Source: Intrasporangium flavum
GTDB lineage: Bacteria > Actinomycetota > Actinomycetes > Actinomycetales > Dermatophilaceae
Direction of reading: 5' to 3'
DNA: 64,000 nucleotides
Assembly (NCBI RefSeq): GCF_001956915.1
Contig: NZ_MLJO01000001.1
Coordinates: 62,001-126,000, forward strand
This document shows positions 35,691 to 43,391 of the stretch, one piece after another. Under the pieces are notes generated by a model, which had not been told where the DNA came from, ran no database searches, and saw only the letters and a list, made by a program, of their open reading frames with translations. Made by a program: the position numbers and the translations under genes. Position 1 is the first letter of the stretch. Every line of letters starts with the position of its first letter.

Positions 35691-36865
35691 CGGTCCACGC
35701 CCTCCGTCCGGGCTCCGGGGGCCCACGGGCCGGACGTGCCCGGCGATCCCGGCGTTCCCGGAGTCCCCGGGGCGCCCGAGCCGTCGGACGCGTCCGGCGG
35801 TGGCGCGTGCTCGACGGGGCGCCCGCTCGGAGGTGGCAGGTTCGGTGGGAGGTTCGGCGGCAGGTCGGCTGGGACGTCGGCGCCGGGGGAGTGCGTGGCG
35901 CCGTCGTCGCCGAGGTTGTCGCCGAGGTTGTCGCCGAGGTTGCGGTTGCGGTGCTCGCCGGACTCGGTGAGGTTGAAGAAGAGCTCCTCGAGGTGGGTCT
36001 GCTCGCCGCGCAGCTCGTGGACGGCGACGTCGTTGGCGTGGGCGACGTCGCCGACGACCTGCAGGTCCTGCGTGGTGACGCGCAGCGCGGCGCGGCCCTG
36101 GCCGTCGACGGTGTCGACGCGCAGGCCGCGGCCGCGGAGGGCGCCGGCGAGGCGGTCGGGGTCGGAGGTGCGCACGAAGGCGGTCGGCTCGCCGCGCAGC
36201 TCGGCGACGGTGCCCTGGGCGACGCGTCGGCCGTTGGCGATGATGAGGACGTCGTCGACGGTCTGCTCGACCTCGGAGAGCATGTGGCTCGAGATGAGCA
36301 GCGTCTTGCCCTCACCGGCCAGGTGGCGCAGGAAGCCGCGCAGCCAGCGGATGCCCTCGGGGTCCAGGCCGTTCGCCGGCTCGTCGAGGATGACGACCTG
36401 CGGGTCGCCGAGGAGCGCCGCGGCCAGGCCGAGGCGCTGGCGCATGCCCATCGAGTAGCCGCCGGCGCGCTTGCGGGCGGCGGCGGGGACGCCGACGAGC
36501 TCGAGCAGCTCGTCGACGCGCCGGCTGGGCACGCCTGCCACCGAGGCCTGGACGCGCAGGTGGTCGCGGCCGCTGCGGCCGGGGTGGAAGTTCGTCGCCT
36601 CGAGGGCCGAGCCGACGACGGTCAGCGGGTTGGGGATGTCGACGTAGCGCCGGCCGTCGATCGTCGCGGTGCCCGCGGTCGGGCGGACCAGGCCGAGGAG
36701 CATGCGCAGCGTCGTGGTCTTGCCGCTGCCGTTCGGGCCGAGGAAGCCGGTGATCCGGCCGGGCTCGACGTCGAGGTCGAGGTGGTCGACGGCCGTGAAG
36801 GAGCCGAACCGCTTCGTCAGCCCGCGCACCTCGATGGTCCCGGTGAAACCCGGACGTGCACCCAC
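35687..36865 (-). CDS. ABC transporter ATPase with low-complexity C-terminal tail
   Basis: 392-aa ATPase. Residues about 1-300 form a standard ABC-2-type nucleotide-binding subunit: Walker A GPNGSGKTTTL, signature YSMGMRQRLGLA, Walker B VVILDEPANGLD and the switch His in SSHML. Residues about 310-392 are an unusual tail with three NLGD repeats, PPNLPPNLPPP and a collagen-like GTPGTPGSPGTSG stretch. The NLGD repeats come from three tandem 12-bp units at 35906-35941. The GTG start at 36865 has AAGGGAG six bases upstream; the frame is open far upstream without homology. It is first in the two-gene exporter unit. Confidence 0.9.
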   Translation of the reverse strand: MGARPGFTGTIEVRGLTKRFGSFTAVDHLDLDVEPGRITGFLGPNGSGKTTTLRMLLGLVRPTAGTATIDGRRYVDIPNPLTVVGSALEATNFHPGRSGRDHLRVQASVAGVPSRRVDELLELVGVPAAARKRAGGYSMGMRQRLGLAAALLGDPQVVILDEPANGLDPEGIRWLRGFLRHLAGEGKTLLISSHMLSEVEQTVDDVLIIANGRRVAQGTVAELRGEPTAFVRTSDPDRLAGALRGRGLRVDTVDGQGRAALRVTTQDLQVVGDVAHANDVAVHELRGEQTHLEELFFNLTESGEHRNRNLGDNLGDNLGDDGATHSPGADVPADLPPNLPPNLPPPSGRPVEHAPPPDASDGSGAPGTPGTPGSPGTSGPWAPGARTEGVDR

Positions 36866-36978
36866 CGCACGCTCCCTTCGTGTCCGCCGCGTGGCGTCCG
36901 GTGCGCTCCCGTCGCGCCGGCCCGACCTCGCGTGTGGCGCCCACTCAACCACAGCCGTGACACCACCGCGAAGGTCGG

Positions 36979-36984
36979 TATCGT
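36979..36984 (+). promoter_or_regulatory. Candidate -10 element, leaderless start of methyltransferase
   Basis: TATCGT positions initiation exactly on the ATG at 36991. Confidence 0.5.
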
Positions 36985-36990
36985 CCGCGC

Positions 36991-37590
36991 ATGAGTGACC
37001 ACGAGGCGCGACTGCGCGCGTACTACGACGCGGAGATGGCCGAGCGGGACGTTCGACCCCTGGGGGAGCAGCGCGAGGCCCACGTGGCCGGCTTCGCCGC
37101 CCTGTGCACCGAGCAGCGGCGCGCGTCGGTCCTCGAGGTCGGCTGCGGCGCCGGTCGAGACGGCCGGATCCTCGCCGCGGCGGGCCTCGGGTACACCGGC
37201 GTCGACCTGTCACGGGCGGCCGTGGAGCTGTGCCGCGCCCACGGGCTCGAGGCGCACCTCGCGAGCGCGCTCGACCTGCCGTTCGAGGACGACACCTTCG
37301 AGGCCGCCTGGACCATGAGCACCCTCATGCACCTCGAGGGCGACGGCATCGTCAGGGCACTGGCCGAGGTGCGGCGGGTGGTGCGCCCCGGAGGGCTGCT
37401 CGAGATCGGGGTGTGGGGCGGCGACGAGGCGCGCGAGTGGGTCGACGAGGGCGGCCGGTACTTCCGGAGCAGGACCGATGCCGAGCTGGTCACGTTGCTG
37501 GCGGCCGTCGGCGAGGTGACGGCGTTCGACACGTGGTCGCGGTTCGAGGACGGCGGCCACTACCAGTGGGCCAGGGTCGTCATCGCCTGA
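36991..37590 (+). CDS. Class I SAM-dependent methyltransferase
   Basis: 199-aa small methyltransferase of the Methyltransf_11 type. Motif I is VLEVGCGAGRDGRIL, motif II contains YTGVDLSRAAVELC, then ALDLPFEDDTFEAAWTMSTLMHL and the post-motif VVRPGGLLEIGVWGG. The substrate cannot be told. It has its own promoter, is divergent from the ABC exporter genes (125 bases between starts), and is followed by the CNNM genes after 121 bases. The ATG start is supported by the -10 element. Confidence 0.88.
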   Translation: MSDHEARLRAYYDAEMAERDVRPLGEQREAHVAGFAALCTEQRRASVLEVGCGAGRDGRILAAAGLGYTGVDLSRAAVELCRAHGLEAHLASALDLPFEDDTFEAAWTMSTLMHLEGDGIVRALAEVRRVVRPGGLLEIGVWGGDEAREWVDEGGRYFRSRTDAELVTLLAAVGEVTAFDTWSRFEDGGHYQWARVVIA

Positions 37591-37667
37591 CGCGGGGACC
37601 GGGATCGCCCGACGCGGGCCCCGGCACCGGGCCCGGCGCGGACGCCGACCGCGGCCGAGGTCCTCGA

Positions 37668-37673
37668 TAGGGT
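37668..37673 (+). promoter_or_regulatory. Candidate -10 element of CNNM gene pair
   Basis: TAGGGT gives initiation near 37680, about 32 bases before the GTG at 37712. An out-of-frame ATG lies at 37683. Confidence 0.4.
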
Positions 37674-37711
37674 GGGCGGACCATGACACCCCACGAAGAC
37701 GGCCACCGCCC

Positions 37712-39091
37712 GTGACCGAGTGGCTCCTCGTCCTCGGGGCGGTGCTGCTCACCGCGGGGACCGCCGTGTTCGTCGCGGCCGAGTTCTCCCTCGTGGCCCT
37801 CGACCGGCCGACCGTGCAGCGCGCCATCGACGAGGGCGACTCGCGCGCCCGGGTCGTGCTCCAGTCGCTCAAGCAGCTCTCGACCCAGCTGTCGGCGGCG
37901 CAGGTCGGCATCACCATCACGACCCTCGTCGTCGGCTACCTCGCCGAGCCCTCGATCGGGCAGCTCGTCTCCGGGCCGCTGACGAGCCTCGGGCTCGGGC
38001 CCGGCGCGGTCTCGGCCCTCTCGAGCGCCATCGCCCTCGTGCTCGCCACCGTCTTCTCGATGATCTTCGGCGAGCTGCTGCCGCAGTTCCTCGGCATCTC
38101 GGTGCCGCTCGCGACGGCCAAGGTCGTCGCCCTGCCCGTCCGCGTCTTCGCCACCCTGGCCCGGCCCCTCATCGTCGTGCTCAACGGGTCGGCCAACGGG
38201 TTCCTGCGGTCGGTCGGCATCGAGCCGCAGGAGGAGCTCTCCGGTGCCCGCACGCCGCAGGAGCTCGCGAGCCTGGTCCAGCGCTCCGCCGAGGCCGGCA
38301 CCCTCGACCAGACCACGGCCCGGATGCTGACCCGCTCGCTCGGCTTCGGCGAGCGCACCGCCGACGACGTCATGACGCCGCGCGTGCGCTGCACCGGCAT
38401 CCACCGCGACGAGTCGGCCGACGACGTCCTGCGCCTCTCGCGCCGCACCGGCTTCTCGCGGTTCCCGGTCCTCGGCGAGGACTGGGACGACGTCGACGGC
38501 GTCGTCCACGTCAAGAAGGCCATGGCGGTGCCGCACGAGCGACGCAAGGACGTGCCCGTCTCGGCCCTCATGTCCGAGCGGCTCGTCGTCCCCGAGACGA
38601 TCCGCCTCGACCCGCTGCTGCGCCAGCTGCGCGAGGGCGGCTTCCAGATGGCCGTCGTCGTCGACGAGTACGGCGGCACGTCGGGCATCGTCACGCTCGA
38701 GGACGTCGTCGAGGAGATCGTCGGCGAGGTCTCCGACGAGCACGACCGCAGCCGCCAGAGCGGCCGCGAGCTGCTCGACGGGTCGTGGACCGTGCCGGGT
38801 CTCTGGCGCCCCGACGAGGTGCGCGACGCCTTCGACGCCGACGTCCCCGACGGCCCCGCCTACGAGACGATGGGCGGCTTCGTCATGGCCGCCCTCGGGC
38901 GCGTCCCGGCCGTCGGCGACACGGTGCACGTGGCGGGCTGGCGGATCAACGTCGTCGGCATGGAGGGGCGTCGGGTCGACCGGCTGCGCTTCGTGCCCGA
39001 CCCCGACTCGCTGCCCCACGCCGGTGCCGGGGAGGATGCCGACCGCGAGCCCGACGCGTCGGGTCCCGTTGCGGGGGAGGGGCGCTCGTGA
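37712..39091 (+). CDS. CNNM/CorC-HlyC family membrane protein (DUF21, CBS pair, CorC domain)
   Basis: 459-aa CNNM-type protein. These are linked to magnesium or other divalent-cation transport in bacteria, although older annotations say hemolysin. The DUF21 membrane domain (about 1-190) has LLTAGTAVFVAAEFSLVAL and IFGELLPQF, followed by a CBS pair (about 205-335; FSRFPVLGEDWDDVDGVVHV, VVVDEYGGTSGIVTLEDVVEEIVGEV's core) and a CorC_HlyC domain (about 350-430; YETMGGFVMAALGRVP). GTG start; its TGA overlaps the next start codon (GTGA). The pair is probably co-translated and may form a hetero-oligomer. Confidence 0.9.
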   Translation: MTEWLLVLGAVLLTAGTAVFVAAEFSLVALDRPTVQRAIDEGDSRARVVLQSLKQLSTQLSAAQVGITITTLVVGYLAEPSIGQLVSGPLTSLGLGPGAVSALSSAIALVLATVFSMIFGELLPQFLGISVPLATAKVVALPVRVFATLARPLIVVLNGSANGFLRSVGIEPQEELSGARTPQELASLVQRSAEAGTLDQTTARMLTRSLGFGERTADDVMTPRVRCTGIHRDESADDVLRLSRRTGFSRFPVLGEDWDDVDGVVHVKKAMAVPHERRKDVPVSALMSERLVVPETIRLDPLLRQLREGGFQMAVVVDEYGGTSGIVTLEDVVEEIVGEVSDEHDRSRQSGRELLDGSWTVPGLWRPDEVRDAFDADVPDGPAYETMGGFVMAALGRVPAVGDTVHVAGWRINVVGMEGRRVDRLRFVPDPDSLPHAGAGEDADREPDASGPVAGEGRS

Positions 39092-40125
39092 GCGGGGCCT
39101 GGGTCTACGTCGTCTCCGTGTTCCTCTTGTTCGGCAACGCGTTCTTCGTCGGCGCCGAGTTCGCGGCCATGGCCGTGCGCCGGTCGACGCTCGAGCCGCT
39201 CGCCGAGGGCGGCAGCAAGCGCGCGGCGTCGTGCCTGCAGGCCCTCGAGCGGCTCGGCTCGATGCTCGTCACCGCCCAGCTCGGCATCACGGTGTGCTCG
39301 GTCGGCCTGGGTGCGCTCGCCGAGGCGGCGCTGCACCACCTGCTCGAGCCGGTCTTCCACTCCGTCGGGCTCTCCGACGCGTGGGCCAGCGGCGTCGCCC
39401 TCGCGCTGGCGCTGCTCATCGTCAGCTACCTGCACGTCGTCGTCGGGGAGATGATCCCCAAGAACCTCGCGATCGCCGGGCCCGACCGGGCCGCGCTCGT
39501 CCTCGTGCCGCCGCTGTTCTTCATCGCCCGCACGCTGCGGCACATCGTCGCGGCCATGGAGGCCACGGCCAAGGCCCTCGTGCGCCTCTTCAGGGTCGAG
39601 CCGAAGGACGAGCTGACCTCGGCTTTCACGGTCGAGGAGGTCGCCCACATCGTCGGCGAGTCCCGGCGCGAGGGCCTCATCGAGGAGGAGCGGCACGGGC
39701 TCGTCACCAAGACGCTCGAGTTCTCCGACAAGCTGGCCCGCGACGTCGCGGTGGCGGCCGACGCGCTGAGGACCGTCGAGCTCGGTGCGACGCCGGCCGA
39801 CATCGAGCGGCTCGTGGCCCGGCACGGGTTCAGCCGCTACCCGGTGCGCGACGCCGCCGGCGAGCTCGCCGGCTACATCCACCTCAAGGACATCCTCTAC
39901 GCCGACGACGAGCGGCACGAGCAGCCGGTGCCCCCCAAGCGCGTCCGGCGCCTCGCGACCGTCCGCGAGGGCGACGAGGTCGAGGACGTCCTCGCCACGA
40001 TGCAGCTGACCGGCGCCCACCTGGCCCGGGTCATCGACGACGGGGCGCACGTCACCGGCGTCGTCTTCCTCGAGGACGTCCTCGAGGAGCTCGTCGGCGA
40101 GGTCACCGACACGACCCAGCGCTGA
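39088..40125 (+). CDS. CNNM-family membrane protein without CorC domain
   Basis: 345-aa paralogue of the preceding gene with a DUF21 membrane domain (about 1-175; VFLLFGNAFFVGAEFAAMAV, VVVGEMIPKNLAI) and a CBS pair (about 200-340; FSRYPVRDAAGELAGYIHLKD, VIDDGAHVTGVVFLEDVLEELVG). It ends right after the CBS pair and lacks the CorC_HlyC domain present upstream. Tandem CNNM genes with this asymmetry are common in actinobacteria. The GTG start overlaps the upstream stop. The gene ends four bases before the convergent ASCH gene, leaving no room for a separate terminator. Confidence 0.9.
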   Translation: MSGAWVYVVSVFLLFGNAFFVGAEFAAMAVRRSTLEPLAEGGSKRAASCLQALERLGSMLVTAQLGITVCSVGLGALAEAALHHLLEPVFHSVGLSDAWASGVALALALLIVSYLHVVVGEMIPKNLAIAGPDRAALVLVPPLFFIARTLRHIVAAMEATAKALVRLFRVEPKDELTSAFTVEEVAHIVGESRREGLIEEERHGLVTKTLEFSDKLARDVAVAADALRTVELGATPADIERLVARHGFSRYPVRDAAGELAGYIHLKDILYADDERHEQPVPPKRVRRLATVREGDEVEDVLATMQLTGAHLARVIDDGAHVTGVVFLEDVLEELVGEVTDTTQR

Positions 40126-40129
40126 CGCG

Positions 40130-40813
40130 TCAGCCGTCGGTGCCCTCGGCGTCGGGCTCGATGCCGGGCTCGATGCCGGGCTCGGCGTCGGGGTCGGCGT
40201 CGTCGCGTGCCGCCCGCCAGTCGAGGTAGGCCTGACCACGCGGTGCGAGCTCGTAGCCGACGTCGTGGCTGATCGTCAGCCCGAGCGCCTTGAGCTTGCG
40301 GATGTCGACCTTCATCGGCAGCAGCTCGACCTCGCGCAGCGCGGCCAGCTCGCGGGCCACGACGTGCGGGTTGTCGCGGATCCACTCGAGGATCTCGCGG
40401 GTCCACGGACCACTCGGGCGGGCGTCGAGCCGGTCGAGGCGCCTGCCGAGGTCCTCGAGCGCGGCGGCGTCGGGGAGCGCGTCGCGCAGCTCCAGCCGGG
40501 GATCCTCGCCCGCCCACTCCACGTGCACCCGGTACACGTGCCGGCCGCCCTTCGAGCCGCGCGGCGAGGGCTTGCGGTCCTTCGGCGCCAGGGCCCGGCG
40601 CAGCGCCTCGGCGTCCTTCATCCCGGCCGCACGGGCGGCGCGGTCGGAGATGCGCTCGACGTCGCCGACCCGGGTGACGCGGGTGAAGCGCACGAGCCCG
40701 GCGGAGGTCAGCTGCGTGCCGCCGACGGTGACGCGCGGTGCGTCCCACCGGCGGTACTGCGTGGTGACCCTGCCGGCACGGATGGCCTCGGCGACGGGTT
40801 TGGAGATGAGCAC
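40130..40813 (-). CDS. ASCH-domain protein
   Basis: 227-aa protein. The first ~110 residues match an ASCH (PUA-like, RNA-binding) domain: LISKPVAEAIRAGRVTTQYRRWDAPRV, then TSAGLVRFTRVTRVGDVERI. A second region (about 150-205) looks like a small winged helix, with VARELAALREVELLPMKVDIRKLKALGL. The C-terminus is acidic and repetitive (EPGIEPGIEPDAEG). The ASCH fold suggests RNA or modified-nucleotide binding; the actual role is unknown. GTG start at 40813, with a weak -10-like GAGGCT just before. The tRNA-Arg gene lies upstream on the same strand, separated by a strong hairpin. Confidence 0.75.
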   Translation of the reverse strand: MLISKPVAEAIRAGRVTTQYRRWDAPRVTVGGTQLTSAGLVRFTRVTRVGDVERISDRAARAAGMKDAEALRRALAPKDRKPSPRGSKGGRHVYRVHVEWAGEDPRLELRDALPDAAALEDLGRRLDRLDARPSGPWTREILEWIRDNPHVVARELAALREVELLPMKVDIRKLKALGLTISHDVGYELAPRGQAYLDWRAARDDADPDAEPGIEPGIEPDAEGTDG

Positions 40814-40860
40814 GGGACCCAGCCTCGCAGAACGAGCCGGCACGGAGGTGCGACGACGAC

Positions 40861-40905
40861 GAAGGCCGAGGTGGAACGGCGCTCTGCGCCCTCCACCTCG
40901 GCCTT
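40861..40905 (-). terminator. Hairpin after tRNA-Arg
   Basis: GAAGGCCGAGGTGGA (40861-40875) pairs perfectly with TCCACCTCGGCCTTC (40891-40905), with GGCGC/GCGCC pairing inside. It lies 11 bases past the tRNA 3' end and is among the longest perfect stems in the window. Confidence 0.78.
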
Positions 40906-40915
40906 CGTCCGTCGG

Positions 40916-40987
40916 TGCCCCCGGCAGGATTCGAACCTGCGCTCCCGCCTCCGGAGGGCGGTGCTCTATCCCCTGAGCTACGGGGGC
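40916..40987 (-). tRNA. tRNA-Arg (anticodon CCG)
   Basis: Complete cloverleaf on the minus strand: acceptor stem GCCCCCG/CGGGGGC, D-arm GCTC...GAGC, anticodon stem CCGCC/GGCGG with loop CTCCGGA (anticodon CCG, reads CGG), T-arm GCAGG-TTCGAAT-CCTGC and discriminator A. CCA is not encoded. CGG is a frequent Arg codon in this GC-rich genome. Confidence 0.95.
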
Positions 40988-41078
40988 GACACACGCACTT
41001 TCGTGCGCCCGGTGAGAGTAGCAGCCCGCCTCTGGCATCCGTGAATCAGCCCCGACCGGGCCGGAAGGGCCCGGCTCG

Positions 41079-41084
41079 TAGACT
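41079..41084 (+). promoter_or_regulatory. Candidate -10 element of the ArgRS-like gene
   Basis: TAGACT puts initiation one base before the ATG at 41092. It could drive the whole downstream lysA-hom-thrC-thrB cluster. Confidence 0.5.
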
Positions 41085-41091
41085 CGGCGAC

Positions 41092-41886
41092 ATGACGCCG
41101 GAGCAGCTGCGCGCCCTCCTCTGCGAGGTCGCGGCGCGGGCCGCGCGCACCGGCGAGCTGCCCGACGAGGCCGAGGCCGGACCCCCCGCCGGGCCGCTCT
41201 TCCGCCCCGCCGACCCGCGGTCCGCCGGCGTCGTCGCCGACTGGGTCACGCCCGTCGCGCAGCGCTGGGCGCCCCAGCTCGGGCTCGCACCCCGTGACCT
41301 CGCCCGCACCCTCGCCCAGGGGATGGTCGAGCAGCGGCCGGTGTCGGCGGTCGAGGTCGCCCCGACCGGCCTCATCGCGCTGACGCTCGAGGACGCCGAC
41401 CGCGCCGCCATCATCGAGGTCGTCCGCAGCGAGGCCGACACCTACGCGTGCCCGCACGGCACGGCCCACGTCGAGGTCACCGAGCGGCCGGGCCAGCGCG
41501 ACGCCACCGACCCGCTCCGCGCCGTCCAGCTGGCGCACGCCCGGCTGTGCCGGCTGGTGCGCAACGCCGAGGCGGCGGGCGTGCAGGTGCGGGCCTCGAC
41601 GCGTCCGGAGGTCCTGACGCACGTCACCGAGCGGCACCTGCTCGTGGCGCTCGCCGACCTCCCGCAGCGGCTCGAGCACCACCGCGGCGACACCGCCGCC
41701 CAGGTGCGGGCGCTCGGCGAGGTCGGACGCCTCGCCGACGCCTGGGACCACCCGCTGCGCCCCCGCGTCGTCGACGCCCCGATCGCGGGCGTCCACGGGG
41801 CGCGGCTCGCGCTCGCCGACGCCGCGCGCGTCGTCTTGCGCAATGGACTCGGCCGCCTCGGTGCGGCGGCCCCGGAAAGGATGTAG
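41092..41886 (+). CDS. ArgRS-like protein without catalytic core (DALR anticodon-binding domain)
   Basis: 264-aa protein at the position where argS normally precedes lysA. The N-terminal half resembles the additional N-terminal domain of arginyl-tRNA synthetase (LGLAPRDLARTLAQGM, then SAVEVAPTGLIALTL). The C-terminal half is a DALR anticodon-binding domain (PLRAVQLAHARLCRLVRNAEAAG, LLVALADLPQRLEHH) and ends LGRLGAAAPERM, almost the ArgRS C-terminus (LGVSAPERM). The Rossmann core with HIGH and KMSKS-type motifs is absent, so it cannot aminoacylate and a full argS must lie elsewhere. The reading frame is intact, arguing for function rather than decay. lysA starts two bases after its stop. Confidence 0.85.
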   Translation: MTPEQLRALLCEVAARAARTGELPDEAEAGPPAGPLFRPADPRSAGVVADWVTPVAQRWAPQLGLAPRDLARTLAQGMVEQRPVSAVEVAPTGLIALTLEDADRAAIIEVVRSEADTYACPHGTAHVEVTERPGQRDATDPLRAVQLAHARLCRLVRNAEAAGVQVRASTRPEVLTHVTERHLLVALADLPQRLEHHRGDTAAQVRALGEVGRLADAWDHPLRPRVVDAPIAGVHGARLALADAARVVLRNGLGRLGAAAPERM

Positions 41887-41888
41887 GG

Positions 41889-43307
41889 ATGCGCGCACAC
41901 GAAGCCGGAGCGCTCCACGCCGAGGGCTACCGCGGCCCCGCGTGGCTCCAGACCCCCGTCGACGTCAACGCCCTCGTGCCCTCGCTGTGGGCCTCGTCGG
42001 TGGGCCGTGGGTCCGACGGCGCCCTCACGGTCGGCGGGGTGTCGGTCGTCGACCTCGCCCGCGAGTTCGGGACCCCTGCCTACATCATCGACGAGGACGA
42101 CTTCCGTTCCCGCGCAAGGGAGTTCAAGCAGACCTACGCCGAGGTCTTCGACGACCTCTGTGGCGGCGCCGACGTCTACTACGCCGGCAAGGCGTTCCTC
42201 TGCACCGAGGTCGCGCGCTGGATCGACCAGGAGGGGCTGCACCTCGACGTCTGCACCGGGGGCGAGCTGGCCGTCGCGATCCGTGCCGGCGTGCCGGGGG
42301 AGCGGGTCGGCCTGCACGGCAACAACAAGAGCGTGGCCGAGATCCGCCAGGCCCTCGAGTACGGCGTCGGCCGCATCGTCGTCGACTCCTTCGACGAGAT
42401 CGAGCGCGTCGCCGGTGTCGCCGCCGAGCTCGGCGTCGTCGCGCCGGTCCTCGTCCGCGTCACGGTGGGCGTCGAGGCGCACACCCACGAGTTCATCGCG
42501 ACGGCCCACGAGGACCAGAAGTTCGGGCTCTCGCTCTCGGGCGGCCAGGCCTTCGAGGCCGTCCGCCGCATCCTCGAGCGGTCCGAGCACCTGCGCCTGC
42601 TCGGCCTCCACAGCCACATCGGCTCGCAGATCTTCGACACGTCCGGCTTCGAGGTGTCGGCCCGCCGCATCCTCGGCCTGCACACCCGGGTGGCCCGCGA
42701 GCTCGGCGTCGAGATGCCCGAGCTCGACCTCGGCGGCGGCTTCGGCATCGCCTACACCACCGAGCACGACCCGCTGTCCCCGAAGCACCTCGCGGCCGGG
42801 ATGGCCGAGATCGTCGAGCGGGAGTGCCGGGCCGACGGCGTCGCGGTGCCGCGCATCTCCATCGAGCCCGGCCGCGCCATCGCCGGCCCCAGCACGTTCA
42901 CGCTGTACGAGGTCGGCACGGTCAAGCCGGTCGACCTCGACGGCGGCGCGCGACGCGTCTACGTGTCCGTCGACGGCGGCATGAGCGACAACGTCCGCAC
43001 CGCCCTCTACGACGCCAACTACTCGTGCACGGTGGCCGGCCGGGCCTCCACGGCGCCGCCGGTCCTGGCCCGCGTCGTCGGGAAGCACTGCGAGAGCGGC
43101 GACATCGTCGTCAAGGACGAGTTCCTGCCCGCCGACGTCGCGGCCGGCGACCTCGTCGCCGTGCCGGGCACCGGCGCCTACTGCCGGTCGTTGTCGAGCC
43201 AGTACAACCACACGCCGCGGCCTCCCGTCGTCGCGGTCCGCGACGGCGTCGCCCGGGTCATCGTGCGGCGCGAGACGGTCGACGACCTCCTCGCGCTCGA
43301 CGTCTGA
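41889..43307 (+). CDS. lysA: Diaminopimelate decarboxylase
   Basis: 472-aa PLP enzyme that converts meso-diaminopimelate to L-lysine, the last step of lysine synthesis. It is a fold-type III enzyme: the Schiff-base Lys (about residue 101) is in VYYAGKAFL; HSHIGSQIFD, DLGGGFGIAY and the substrate-binding EPGRAIAGPS and GAYCRSLSSQYN motifs follow. The ATG at 41889 lies two bases after the preceding stop, with AGGATGTAGGG upstream. It is tightly coupled to the ArgRS-like gene and followed after 84 bases by hom, as in other actinobacteria. Confidence 0.97.
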   Translation: MRAHEAGALHAEGYRGPAWLQTPVDVNALVPSLWASSVGRGSDGALTVGGVSVVDLAREFGTPAYIIDEDDFRSRAREFKQTYAEVFDDLCGGADVYYAGKAFLCTEVARWIDQEGLHLDVCTGGELAVAIRAGVPGERVGLHGNNKSVAEIRQALEYGVGRIVVDSFDEIERVAGVAAELGVVAPVLVRVTVGVEAHTHEFIATAHEDQKFGLSLSGGQAFEAVRRILERSEHLRLLGLHSHIGSQIFDTSGFEVSARRILGLHTRVARELGVEMPELDLGGGFGIAYTTEHDPLSPKHLAAGMAEIVERECRADGVAVPRISIEPGRAIAGPSTFTLYEVGTVKPVDLDGGARRVYVSVDGGMSDNVRTALYDANYSCTVAGRASTAPPVLARVVGKHCESGDIVVKDEFLPADVAAGDLVAVPGTGAYCRSLSSQYNHTPRPPVVAVRDGVARVIVRRETVDDLLALDV

Positions 43308-43378
43308 TGCGCCCGCAGATCCTGCGCCGCGCATGTCCGGATCGCGAAACAATGGCCGTCCAGCACCCGGACACACGG

Positions 43379-43384
43379 CAGGAT
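43379..43384 (+). promoter_or_regulatory. Candidate -10 element of hom
   Basis: CAGGAT in the 84-base lysA-hom gap puts initiation one base before the GTG at 43392. It is the same hexamer as at 1072. Confidence 0.4.
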
Positions 43385-43391
43385 TCGCACG

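Noticed and set aside
41092-41886. Treating the ArgRS-like gene as a pseudogene
   Set aside because: The frame is uninterrupted, both end domains are well formed, a promoter-like element precedes it and it is coupled to lysA; decay would be expected to leave stops or frameshifts.
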